Positions 33,191-42,837 of a DNA stretch of 64,000 nucleotides are shown piece after piece. Below the pieces are notes generated by a model. That model saw only the letters and a list, made by a program, of their open reading frames with translations. It searched no databases and had not been told where the DNA came from. The position numbers were made by a program, and so were the translations under genes. The DNA comes from Symbiodinium natans (Eukaryota > Sar > Dinophyceae > Suessiales > Symbiodiniaceae), in the NCBI GenBank assembly GCA_905221605.1, contig CAJNDS010000456.1, positions 35,001 through 99,000 on the forward strand, in the 5' to 3' direction. Every line of letters starts with the position of its first letter. The first letter of the stretch is position 1.

Positions 33191-36100
33191 GTGACGGGTA
33201 TCAGGCCCATGGTTTGCGAATGTCATTCCAATGCTGTGCAGACACAGCGTTTCGCAATGCACGCTGAGGCGGGAGGTGCATCACAGGGTGCCCCACATGC
33301 AGCAACCCTGCAGCCGGTGCAGCCGAAACTTGGCGAACCCAACAGCGCAGCACCCGCGGCTTCTGTTGCTGCACCAAATCTGCAAAACATTGGCCTCGAT
33401 TGCTGGTATGAGTGCAAACAAAAATCCGGGTTTTGTGACTACTGTGGACTCGGCAACGCTTGCTGCCGGAATGGCTATCAGGCAGAATCCCCGAAGGAAT
33501 GCCAAGGCAACTTGAAATTCACAACCTGGCACCATGAATGCATCGTGCCTGATCGCTCAGCTGCACCAGCTGCAGCTGCTGCGCCACCACCAACAGCTGC
33601 TGTGCCACCACCGGCTGCTGCTTCTGCTGGCACCAGCCCCGCTGCCCCACATGCAGCAACCCTGCAGCCGGTGCAGCCGAAACTTGGCGAACCCAACAGC
33701 GCAGCACCTGCCGCTGCTGCTGCCACTCCAAGTTTGCAGCACATTGGCCTCGATTGCTGGTATGAGTGCAATCAAAGATCGGGGTTCTGTGACTACTGTG
33801 GACAAGGCAATGCTTGCTGCCGGAATGGCAAACAGGCAGAATCCCCGACGGAATGCCAAGGCAACTTGCAATTCACAACCTGGCACCATGAATGCGTCGT
33901 CCCTGATCGCTCAGCTGCTGCTGGTGCTACCCCCACTGCCCCTCACGCAGCAACCCTGCAACCGAACCAACTAGGCAACCCAAACGGGGCGTCACCAGCC
34001 GCTTCTGTGCCACCAGCGGCAGCTGGTGAAAGCCACGACTCGGCTATGGCCGCCGCAGGGGCTGCAGCCCAAGCAGCCGCCACGGCCGCAGGCAAGTCGG
34101 GCGAGGCCTTGATTGCATCGATCACAGAGGCCGTTTCGAAAGCTGCAGCTTCCGCAGGGATGAGTGCCGACCAGCAGAAGCAAGAAGCGGTAAAAGCAGC
34201 CCGCACGTATGCCGCAGCTGCAGGCCTTTCAGTTGCGGATGCAGAAAGTGCGGCACTTCATGCATTGGACGCCGCCCAGAACAAAGAATTTCAGACTGCC
34301 GGTGTTGCAATGCCACCAGCACCAACTATAAGTCCCGGAGTCCAGGCCGCAATGCCAACGATCAAGCCCGTTGTCCAAGCAGCTGGTGCCGCTGCTGCTG
34401 CCACTCCAAGTTTGCAGCACATTGGCCTCGATTGCTGGTATGAGTGCAATCAAAGATCGGGGTTCTGTGACTACTGTGGACAAGGCAATGCTTGCTGCCG
34501 GAATGGCAAACAGGCAGAATCCCCGACGGAATGCCAAGGCAACTTGCAATTCACAACCTGGCACCATGAATGCGTCGTGCCTGACCATTCGAAAAACGCT
34601 TACGAGCAGATTGCACTTGCAGCCGAAGCCGCAGCAAAGTCAGCTGCCGCAAGCGGTGCCACAGCTGCAGAGCAAGCACAACAAGCATCTGCAGCCCTTG
34701 GAGAGTATGCCAAGAAAATTGGGGTGCCACCGGAAGTCGCTGCCAAAATTGCAGGTGCTGGAGTTCAGGCCCCCGACGCCAGTCACTCACCTGCAGCGCA
34801 TGCAGACATGACTGGCGAAGTTAAAGCTGCAACTGCGGCCGTGGAGGCAGCAGCTTCGTCGAATGGTACCCCGCAACAGCAGCTAGCACAGGTTGCCGAA
34901 GCAGCCGCAAAGAAGGCTGCAGAATCTGGCCAAGGCTTTCAACAACAGGCAGAGGCTGCAGCAATCGCAGCAGGCACTGTTGCTGCAAAGATCGGAGTGC
35001 CGGCCGCAGATGCTGTCCACATGGCGGCAGAAGGGGCTGCCAGCGCGGCGCTGGCAGCTGGTGAAAGCCACGACTCGGCTATGGTAGCCGCAGGGGCTGC
35101 AGCCCAAGCAGCCGCCACGGCCGCAGGCAAGTCGGGCGAGGCCTTAATTGCATCGATCACAGAGGCCGTTTCGAAAGCTGCAGCTTCCGCAGGGATGAGT
35201 GCCGACCAGCAGAAGCAAGAAGCGGTAAAAGCAGCCCGCACGTATGCCGCAGCTGCAGGCCTTTCAGTTGCGGATGCAGAAAGTGCGGCCCTTCATGCAT
35301 TGGACGCCGCCCAGAACAAAGAATTTCAGACTGCCGGTGTTACGATGCCACCAGCACCAACTATAATTCCCGGAGTCCAGGCCGCAGATGCTGTCCACAT
35401 GGCGGCAGAAAGGGCTGCCAGCGCGGCGCTGGCAGCTGGTGAAAGCCACGACTCGGCTATGGTAGCCGCAGGGGCTGCAGCCCAAGCAGCCGCCACGGCC
35501 GCAGGCAAGTCGGGCGAGGCCTTGATTGCATCGATCACAGAGGCCGTTTCGAAAGCTGCAGCTTCCGCAGGGATGAGTGCCGACCAGCAGAAGCAAGAAG
35601 CGGTAAAAGCAGCCCGCACGTATGCCGCAGCTGCAGGCCTTTCAGTTGCGGATGCAGAAAGTGCGGCACTTCATGCATTGGACGCCGCCCAGAACAAAGA
35701 ATTTCAGACTGCCGGTGTTGCAATGCCACCAGCACCAACTATAAGTCCCGGAGTCCAGGCCGCAATGCCAACGATCAAGCCCGTTGTCCAAGCAGCTGGT
35801 GCCGCTGCTGCTGCCACTCCAAGTTTGCAACACATTGGCCTCGATTGCTGGTATGAGTGCAATCAAAGATCGGGGTTCTGTGACTACTGTGGACAAGGCA
35901 ATGCTTGCTGCCGGAATGGCAAACAGGCAGAATCCCCGACGGAATGCCAAGGCAACTTGCAATTCACAACCTGGCACCATGAATGCGTCGTGCCTGATCG
36001 CTCAGCTGCACAAGCTGCAGCAGCGGCTGCACCACCACCAGCTGCTGCAATGCCGACTGCTCTGCCTGTAAATTCAAAGGTGGGTGCAGCGACATCGATC

Positions 36101-36637
36101 GTTCCCGCCACGGGAAAGAATGAAACCCTGCCCACTCCAGAAAAGCTTGCCTTGCAAGCGGCCATGAAAGCTGCGGCCACATCTCCAGAAGCTGCACAAA
36201 GCGCAGCTGAAAATGCCGCCTTGAATGCAGGCAGCTCACCAGAGCAAGCTGCAGAGATTGCACGGGCTGCTGCTTATGCTGCGACGGGGGGTGCTGTCGT
36301 TGCACATGCAAGTGCTAGCATTGCACCGCTCGAAGAAAAGACAGGATCCCAAGGCAAAAGCAGTACCGGCAACACTGGAAAATCTGGCAACGAGCCCAGG
36401 CCTGCAGAGGTCGATGCAGCGGAAGCCGGAGCTGAAGCTGCCCGAGGCGCAGCTGCCGAAGGAAAGACGCCTGCAGAGCAGGCAAAGGCAGCTGCCGAAG
36501 CAGCAGGGAAAGCTGCTATGAATGGAGGCATGTCGCTTGTCGGAGCGGAGGAGGCAGCAAGGAGCGCCGCAGTGCCGCTCAGACAAAAACAACATAAAAT
36601 AACGCAAAGGTTACGCAAAGGGCGCAAGATGTCGTGA
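33191..36637 (+). CDS. Cys-rich / Ala-rich block protein (large exon)
   Basis: This is an open frame of 1148 codons. Four copies of a roughly 54-residue Cys-rich domain begin near residues 67, 185, 411 and 882. The core is GLDCWYECNQRSGFCDYCG, then NACCRNG and FTTWHHEC. This dinoflagellate-type disulphide domain has a DCW...CG...ACCR...HHEC signature. Between them are three copies of a roughly 98-residue Ala-rich helical block (from about residues 277, 622 and 748) with AGESHDSAM and SADQQKQEAVKAARTYAA, plus Ala/Pro linkers. The C-terminus is Lys/Arg-rich. No signal peptide lies at the first ATG, and the frame starts shortly before a possible acceptor (GTGCAG near 33240). It is therefore more likely an internal or last exon of the gene that begins upstream. 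The function is unknown; it looks like a cell-wall or matrix scaffold. Confidence 0.75.
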   Translation: MTGIRPMVCECHSNAVQTQRFAMHAEAGGASQGAPHAATLQPVQPKLGEPNSAAPAASVAAPNLQNIGLDCWYECKQKSGFCDYCGLGNACCRNGYQAESPKECQGNLKFTTWHHECIVPDRSAAPAAAAAPPPTAAVPPPAAASAGTSPAAPHAATLQPVQPKLGEPNSAAPAAAAATPSLQHIGLDCWYECNQRSGFCDYCGQGNACCRNGKQAESPTECQGNLQFTTWHHECVVPDRSAAAGATPTAPHAATLQPNQLGNPNGASPAASVPPAAAGESHDSAMAAAGAAAQAAATAAGKSGEALIASITEAVSKAAASAGMSADQQKQEAVKAARTYAAAAGLSVADAESAALHALDAAQNKEFQTAGVAMPPAPTISPGVQAAMPTIKPVVQAAGAAAAATPSLQHIGLDCWYECNQRSGFCDYCGQGNACCRNGKQAESPTECQGNLQFTTWHHECVVPDHSKNAYEQIALAAEAAAKSAAASGATAAEQAQQASAALGEYAKKIGVPPEVAAKIAGAGVQAPDASHSPAAHADMTGEVKAATAAVEAAASSNGTPQQQLAQVAEAAAKKAAESGQGFQQQAEAAAIAAGTVAAKIGVPAADAVHMAAEGAASAALAAGESHDSAMVAAGAAAQAAATAAGKSGEALIASITEAVSKAAASAGMSADQQKQEAVKAARTYAAAAGLSVADAESAALHALDAAQNKEFQTAGVTMPPAPTIIPGVQAADAVHMAAERAASAALAAGESHDSAMVAAGAAAQAAATAAGKSGEALIASITEAVSKAAASAGMSADQQKQEAVKAARTYAAAAGLSVADAESAALHALDAAQNKEFQTAGVAMPPAPTISPGVQAAMPTIKPVVQAAGAAAAATPSLQHIGLDCWYECNQRSGFCDYCGQGNACCRNGKQAESPTECQGNLQFTTWHHECVVPDRSAAQAAAAAAPPPAAAMPTALPVNSKVGAATSIVPATGKNETLPTPEKLALQAAMKAAATSPEAAQSAAENAALNAGSSPEQAAEIARAAAYAATGGAVVAHASASIAPLEEKTGSQGKSSTGNTGKSGNEPRPAEVDAAEAGAEAARGAAAEGKTPAEQAKAAAEAAGKAAMNGGMSLVGAEEAARSAAVPLRQKQHKITQRLRKGRKMS
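34018..34584 (+). repeat. 567-bp in-frame direct repeat, copy 1
   Basis: This segment (one Ala-rich block, linker and one Cys domain) recurs at 35431-35997 at a constant offset of 1413 bases with no indels and very few substitutions. The offset is 471 codons, so the frame is kept. The near identity points to a recent unequal exchange or gene conversion. Confidence 0.9.
35002..35757 (+). repeat. 378-bp tandem duplication in the Ala-rich region
   Basis: The unit starting at the GGCCGCAGATGCTGTCCAC phrase (35002) begins again at 35380, exactly 378 bases or 126 codons on. Both units carry the Ala-rich block. The second runs into the copy of the 567-bp repeat at 35431. Confidence 0.88.
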
Positions 36638-36639
36638 AT

Positions 36640-38180
36640 GTGAGTTATTGGTAGCTTATATTCGAGCCACTCTACAGAGAACTACTTTGAGGCATGCTGC
36701 AAAGGATGCGGGCCTGGATTCCGAGGAGGCGCCGATATTCGGAACAGCATGGAACAGCCGTGTTGTTGCAGAGCACATGCCTGGCACTTTCCAAGCCAAG
36801 AGCCCCCACCACCACCACATGATTCGTAGATTGACAGTGTAGATTCTCAGATCGACTTATGCGCTGCAAAAGGCATGTAGGAACTTCTGACTCCTGCGGC
36901 ATCCTTTGGCATGTGCTCTGAGGCTGCTCGCGTGGGCACACTGGCTGCCGAGGAAGCTGCTTCGTCGGGCGCATTCACGGCACGTGACATCGTGGTCAGG
37001 TCAACGCAACTCGATTGTACCATCACGAAACCCCACAATGGTAAACGAGGAATGGACTCCGCGGCTCTGTCTGGAGTTGAAATTCAACTCTTGATATTTT
37101 GACATGTTCTCTCGTCCTGAGGCCTAAACAACAGAAAAACCTCGGCGGCGTGGAGTCTTCACAGCCGGGTGAGCCTCTGATAAAGGTGGGAAATCAATGA
37201 AGTAGGTGCCAGAATTGCCTACAGCTGCCCTCATTGGCAAACATGTCGCCGGACCAGGCCAAAGAGGGCGGCCATGATGAGACGCAGGGTATGGCAATGG
37301 CAGCAGTTGCTTGGTGAAACTTCTGCGTGGCACGAGTTGTCTCCGCTGCTCATTGTGGCTGTGTCTCTTCCAGTGTTAGGCATTAGAATAAGTGGGTGCT
37401 TGTCGGCAATCGTCCGCAGCTGGCACAGCAGCGGTATTCGGGGTGCACAGGGCCTCGCTATGCCTCGCTGGTTGTGCAGGGTGCACGTAGGGTGCAAAGG
37501 TGCTTGCGCATGGGTGCATGGGGTTGCTCGGAAGCTCGCGGGACAAACGGGGGAGGAGGCCGTCATGCAAGCATTCCCGACTCTGGTAAGTGTATCATGA
37601 AATTGGCGCAAAGTGTTGGCTCGCTGTAGGTTCTGCGCATCAGGCACTGTTACCATCAGGCCTCTAAGCAAAAGGGCCTTGAGTGTTTGTGTGTGTGTAC
37701 CATCCGTAGCTCGGATGTTGTTTTATTCTTTCGTTTAAGTTTTTAGGTTGAGCCATCAATCTCCTTCCGCACTCAGTGAAGCTACGCCTGGTTGGCCACC
37801 AGTGTGTATCTGCTTGACGACATTTATGACGACGTAGTTCATTTTTAATGTCCTAATGTTGTGAGTATGGTTGCTTCAGTTTCAACTATTGAAGAAGAAT
37901 GAACACTTTGACAACTGGCTTCGGCCAGCTCGCCTGAGTGTGTCTCGGCTGTGTGCTGTGTGTCGGGCCCATCTTGAAGCATAGACTATCATAGACTTAG
38001 ATGCCCAGGATGCAACAAGTTGCTCTGGAGATCAATGTCACGGTGACGATGGCCGCCTTGGACGTATCTGGTTCTGGCCATGCGTGGCCGCAGCTATTCT
38101 GGCGGTGCTGGCATGCTGCGCGACCTACATGCACGCGCTCCCTTGTCTTAAGCTAGCCTTATTTGGCCGCTTTGTAGCCC
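36640..38180. other. spacer or intron, weak exon-like bits
   Basis: Between the two large frames there is no long coding segment. Short Ala-rich pieces, for example CSEAARVGTLAAEEAASSGA near 36911-36970, resemble the preceding protein and might be small exons of the same gene. The rest (37.1-38.15 kb) shows nothing recognisable. A poly-GT patch lies near 37686. Confidence 0.4.
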
Positions 38181-39638
38181 TGCAGCAGTCCTGCAGCTGA
38201 TCCTTGTGCCGTTTTCATACTGAGGTCTAAGCAGGGAGGCAAAGCTGACCGAAGCGTGTCTGTAGAACTCCCCAGATCTTCTGGCGATGTGGAGAAGCCA
38301 GAGGAAGCACCTTTGATGCAGCAATACGGCCCCGCAATGCTCCCAGCACCGCTGCTGGCAGCTGCAGCTGCAAGCCAACAAGGCAGCAGGGCACAGGGGT
38401 CGGCTACACAGGCTTTACCTGAAGGAGGCTATGTCTATGCAGAACCATCGCCATACCTGCTTCCTGACGGGGCTGTTCCTGTCACTGTTCCTGAGCCATT
38501 CTACGCAAATGCACCGGGCAGTCCGACTTCCTATGCCAAGACAGGCACGCCTAGAGCTGGAGTTCAAATGGGCATCGCCAGTCCAGCTGACGCAGCCTAT
38601 GTGCAAACCGGCATGCCTGCAATGGGAGCTCAAATGGGTGTTGCGGGTCTGCCAGCCAACTATGTGCAAACCGGCATGCCTACAATGGGAGCTCAAATGG
38701 GTGTTACAGGTCTGCCAGCCAATTATGTCCAAACCAACATGCCTACAACGGGAGCTCGAATGGGTGTTGCAGGTCTGCCAGCCAATTACGTGCAAGCCGG
38801 CATGCCTACAACAGGAGCTGCTGCGGGTCTAGCAGCGGCAGCTGCTCCAGTGTCCACCAGCCAGGCAAGCTATGCGCAAACTGGCATGCCCACAGCCGGA
38901 GCTCAAATGAGTGTTGCAGGTCTGCCAGCAAATTATGTGCAAACCGGCATGCCTACAACAGGAGCTCAAGCGGCCATCGCAGGTACGCCAGCCCTCTCCT
39001 ATTTGCAAACCGGCATTCCTACAACGGGAGCTCAAGTGACTGCTGCGGGTCTCGCAGCGGCAGCTACTCCAGTGTCCACCAATGCAAGCTATGCGCAAAT
39101 CGGCATGCCCACAACCGGAGCTCAAATGGGCATCGCAGGCCCACTGCCAGCAGCATCAGCCACTCCAGCCTCTGCTTATGTGCAAACAGGCATGCCTTCA
39201 ATGGGAGCTCAACAGGGTGTTGCGGGTCTTCCAGCTACAGTGGCAGCTACTCCTTTGTCCACCTACGCACAGACTGCAAAGCCAGGCATGCGCGCAGCTT
39301 CACCGGCGGCAACAGGTCAATTCGTGCCAAATGCGCAATCAGTTAGCCCCGGACTGGGAGGAGCGGGAGGAGCGGGAGCAGCGCCCGCAAAGTCACAAGC
39401 AGCTTCATCAGCCATGGACCTCTTCGATGCACTAGATGTGAATGGAGACGGCGTCTTGGATGCGGCAGAGTTTGCTCAACTCCAAACGTTGGGTGCCAGC
39501 CCCTCACGCAGAACGGCCCCAGCTGTGCCGAGCGAGCCAGTAGCATCCAAGTCTGGGGTTGCGTCCTCAGTTGAAAGTTGGAACTCGGACACTGCAGGAT
39601 GCGGATGTGCAAGTTCACAAGCTCTACAAGTGCCATAA
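38181..39638 (+). CDS. YVQTGMP-repeat protein with C-terminal EF-hand
   Basis: The frame opens after a TAG at 38178-38180 and an acceptor-like CTGCAG, and runs to TAA at 39636. No ATG precedes the protein-like part, so this is a 3' exon. A Pro/Ala-rich N-part is followed by about ten copies of a roughly 20-residue repeat of the form NYVQTGMPTMGAQMGVAGLP. Next is a Gly/Ala linker, then one EF-hand (LFDALDVNGDGVLDAAEFAQ, with all loop ligand positions DxNxDxxxDxxE present). A short Ser-rich tail ends CGCASSQALQVP. One EF-hand suggests weak Ca2+ binding or pairing with a partner. The repeats are extensin- or matrix-like. It may be the last exon of the upstream plus-strand gene. No homologue is recognised. 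Confidence 0.65.
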   Translation, partial: CSSPAADPCAVFILRSKQGGKADRSVSVELPRSSGDVEKPEEAPLMQQYGPAMLPAPLLAAAAASQQGSRAQGSATQALPEGGYVYAEPSPYLLPDGAVPVTVPEPFYANAPGSPTSYAKTGTPRAGVQMGIASPADAAYVQTGMPAMGAQMGVAGLPANYVQTGMPTMGAQMGVTGLPANYVQTNMPTTGARMGVAGLPANYVQAGMPTTGAAAGLAAAAAPVSTSQASYAQTGMPTAGAQMSVAGLPANYVQTGMPTTGAQAAIAGTPALSYLQTGIPTTGAQVTAAGLAAAATPVSTNASYAQIGMPTTGAQMGIAGPLPAASATPASAYVQTGMPSMGAQQGVAGLPATVAATPLSTYAQTAKPGMRAASPAATGQFVPNAQSVSPGLGGAGGAGAAPAKSQAASSAMDLFDALDVNGDGVLDAAEFAQLQTLGASPSRRTAPAVPSEPVASKSGVASSVESWNSDTAGCGCASSQALQVP

Positions 39639-39750
39639 TGTTGACTTCGCATTAATAAACCCCCCCCTTGATTGATCAATCTCTCTGGCCAGGGCCTCCT
39701 TAATTATATTCGCCTAAATCCTGGTAGGAAGTACTATTAGTTTTAGTATT

Positions 39751-39815
39751 CGGTAGTAGTACCAGTACTAGTACTAGTAGTACTAGTAGTACTAGTAGTA
39801 CTAGTACTACCGTAC
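39751..39815. repeat. palindromic AGTACTAGT satellite
   Basis: Overlapping AGTACTAGT units form a near-perfect hairpin bounded by CGGTAGTAG on the left and GTACTACCG on the right. Such a sequence can extrude as a cruciform. Confidence 0.88.
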
Positions 39816-39948
39816 AAAAAAATATTCCGGGCTTGATTTTATAATTGTGGGGGGCTATATTATTGTGTTCCGGCAGCTGGATTTTATAATTGTAGCGGGA
39901 ATTCCTAATGTGAAGTCAACATTATACATATATATACACACTATATAT

Positions 39949-40009
39949 TCACATTCACATTCACATTCACATTCATATTCATATTCATATTCATATTCAT
40001 ATTCATATT
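39949..40009 (+). repeat. hexanucleotide microsatellite
   Basis: About four TTCACA units switch to about six TTCATA units. Because the unit is six bases, open frames on both strands (Ser-His/Ser-Tyr and Glu-Cys/Glu-Tyr repeats) pass through and are artefacts. Confidence 0.95.
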
Positions 40010-40014
40010 TGGGT

Positions 40015-40755
40015 TCAAGGCAGGAAGTCAGCCGCTGCGTGTTTAGGGCTTCTGAGTGCAATGACTTCCCGCGAAACATTTTAAAATAAAGAAAAGGCAG
40101 TATGAAAACCTTCCCATCCCATATCTCGCGCCGAGATGTACTATTTCACGATACTTATCGAGACAACTACACATCTTCATCTGCTGCGGGTATATCAGGC
40201 GCACGTTTCCTTTTGCGAACCTTCTGCGCTGAAGCATCGGTGCTTTCTACCTTGGCAATGACGAGAAGTCAGGCCTTCGGCCTAACTAAGTACGAAAAGT
40301 CGGGCCATGTTCTGGAAGCCCACTGTTGTGATATTTCCGCGACCGAAGCATTTCGGCGACTGTGTCTTCGTTCAAAAATCTGTGTCCCGATGCTGGGTTC
40401 CTTGTCAAGAGAGCTCCCATCTTGGGTCTTGTGGTGTTATCCAGACCAGGCGTTGACAGGGTCTCAAGGTGTGATGGCTGAACCAGGTGCGGGAGTTGGT
40501 ACTAAAATACCTGTCCAGCCGAGGAAACTTAACTGCCCAAGAGTCCGCCCATGAAGAGCACACGTTAAAAACAATATTTTCAGGGTGAGCGAAACGCACG
40601 CCGTGCAAAAGAATATTATAACGTAGTGCATTCATGAGGTTGTTTCGTTCATGTGTTCACACCCCTATTAATAATGGTACTTTGAAGGGGCCGCATGAGT
40701 AATACTACTATAAGGCCCCTGAACAGACTTTCCTTAGGACCTTGTCCTCCATTGA
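40015..40755. other. no gene supported
   Basis: A 150-codon plus frame (40102-40554) has no recognisable domain. A short minus-strand frame ends in a basic tract (KVRKRKRAPDIPAADEDV, then TAG, near 40170-40230) that could be the C-terminus of a nuclear protein, but it extends only a few dozen codons. Confidence 0.35.
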
Positions 40756-40799
40756 ACTCACCCACGACATGAAATGAGATGAACGGGGAGAAGTACATT

Positions 40800-41371
40800 A
40801 TCATATGGACAAAAGATGTCTCTTACCCTGTCACTTCTTCAATAATGCTTTGCGTCAAGAAAAAGCCCTTTCCACGCCAATCCGTTATCTTCGTTTGGGG
40901 GTTTTCTCGTTTCTGAAGCTCTATAATTATTTGTATCCTTCAGTTTGGACATCTTTTCATTTATTGTCGTGTCCAACTTTAGGGATGTGGCCTGGAGAAG
41001 CTTTCTGTCTTCCAGATCCTTGCGAATTAACTTTTGCTAACTCACGTCTTTTATAGAATGCTGCTATATCTTTAGAAAATGCTTTTATTAATTTAGAAAT
41101 TTCATCACCATACATTATTTTCTTCACTTTGTGGTCATTCTATTTATCTTATCTTTTTATTAGTTTCGTATTCTCGCATATTCAATGAATGATTCACTTT
41201 ATGGTTGTTTTTTCTTTTTGCATACAGCATTACATTTCTTTCATCTAATGCTTGGTATCTTGCTTCTTTGTATTTTCTTCTTTTCTTGTGTTCACACCTT
41301 GTCTGTCCCCTGTAGTTCTTGGCGCTGTCTCGGATATCCTGGTCGGCTGCATAACTTCCCATGGTGTGCAC
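40800..41371 (-). pseudogene. AT-rich decayed coding segment, lysine/asparagine-rich
   Basis: On the minus strand a frame from about 41371 encodes YRGQTRCEHKKRRKYKEARY and continues with many Lys, Arg, Asn and Glu to a stop at 41144. After a frame change, YGDEISKLIKAFSKDIAAFY follows, and after another, LIRKDLEDRKLLQATSLKL down to about 40830. The continuous protein-like character across three frames shows a decayed gene. Its AT content and Lys/Asn richness match the foreign helicase at 10.9-13.0 kb and not the host genes. The family is not recognised. It may be another part of the same kind of element. Confidence 0.45.
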
Positions 41372-41455
41372 AGGTGGAGTACTACAAAACTCTATTGCTA
41401 GTAAGCAGGCAAAAGATCTGCCAGATGATGTGTTTGGATGTGAGTGCCAGGCTCA

Positions 41456-41880
41456 CAGACATGAAAAAGCAAACGCCCATGCCCAAAAACAATACAAAAC
41501 AGCAAGAAGCCCAAGCATACAATTGTTTAAGGACTCGTGGGAAAACTGGAACACCGAAACGAAAAAAATCAGACCAACAAAAACCCATTCCCGAAAAGCA
41601 ACAAAACCAATACTAACAAAGCCAAAAAGCAAAGAAAAGACACTTTTCCGGGACTCTTGATTTGCAAGCTTATTTCCACAGCTTTTGCAGAGTCACGGAT
41701 ATGTTTTGGTAATTTTGTTTTTTTGGTATTGGATGTTTGGTTTTTTAAGAATTGGTTTTCTGGGTTTTTGGTTTTGTTTTTTTGGGTTGTCGGTGTTCCT
41801 GGTCTCCTAAGAGTCCCGCAAAATTTGTATGTTTGGGTTTTGCCTTTTTGAATATTGTTTTTGCGGATTTAGCATGTCTG
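41456..41880. mobile_element. fold-back element with arms of about 200 bp
   Basis: The left arm (about 41456-41645, A-rich) and the right arm (about 41690-41880, T-rich) are imperfect reverse complements. The outer ends are CAGACATG and CATGTCTG. Matching inner phrases include GGAACACCGAAACG against TTGTCGGTGTTCC, and CCCAAGCATACAA against TTGTATGTTTGGG. The loop is short. Divergence between the arms is substantial, so the insertion is old. This is the structure of a fold-back or MITE-type element, or of an inverted duplication. No coding capacity or clear target duplication was seen. Confidence 0.68.
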
Positions 41881-41884
41881 GCCT

Positions 41885-42570
41885 GCTTGCGAAACCCCAA
41901 AGCGCAGCGGCTCATGTTTGTACTCATGTTTATTTATGTATGTTTCTTGTCCATGCGCGTGCTGTGTGGCTTGAGGTCTTCCAAAAGCGCTGAGTCGAAG
42001 GACAGCGGTGCGGATTGCATGTGGCAGTGCCCGCCCCAGCGCAAGCCCGTAGGACAGCAATGATGTAATGAGAATACCTTCTTTACAGCACCATATGGAG
42101 AACTCACACAACGCCCCCTGTCACCGCCAGGCCGCCAAAACAAGGCCCAAATTTGGCTACGGACACTCGGCGTATTGTAGGATTGCAGAGGTTTCGAAGT
42201 GAACAGCCTCAAAACTCTTCAGGCTCAGCCCGAATAGTCCGCTGTGGCTTCTGACTTCGTTTGACCTGCCCAGGCAATGATTCCCTTGATCTTCCAGTAC
42301 TGTTCACAGCACCTGTGATCCATACTAGTGTCAACCACGGCTACTTGACTCAGAGTAGCAAGACGACTTTTGCAAAGATGATGTTGCGCAGAATAGTGAA
42401 ATAATAGGGTTGAAGACTTGGCCAGGGTGCGCAGGTGCACATGTTTCACTGGCAATGACCAGCAAGAACGCGATCGCATGCCCTCAATGAGCAGTGAACA
42501 CCACTTATCCATTCATGCGCTGTTCGAAGTCGGATATATGAAGTGCGGGACAGTGGCGATCGCGAGATTT
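41885..42570. other. no gene supported
   Basis: Nothing recognisable. This is spacer before the SMP-C2 gene, possibly including its upstream intron. Confidence 0.4.
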
Positions 42571-42837
42571 AGGCAATGACAATGAGCATGCATCGGCAAA
42601 GGCCGAAAAGCTTCAGCATGGTGGAAGGTGCTGGTCGTGTTTGCTGCAAGTATCCAATCCGTTTGGTTCTATGCAAATGGATTTCAAACTATTATGTGGT
42701 CATGTTGTTTTATCTAAACTACTGGCTGTTCACAAATGAGCTCTCTTCACAACAGCACCCCTTGCAGTCTCTTGCATGCACCTGGCAAAGTCAATTTGCA
42801 ACTTGGATCAAGGCTGCCACTGCCTTACATTTTACAG

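Noticed and set aside
39847-40089. Ser-His/Ser-Tyr repeat protein
   Set aside because: It is the direct translation of the TTCACA/TTCATA microsatellite, with mirror-image frames on both strands.
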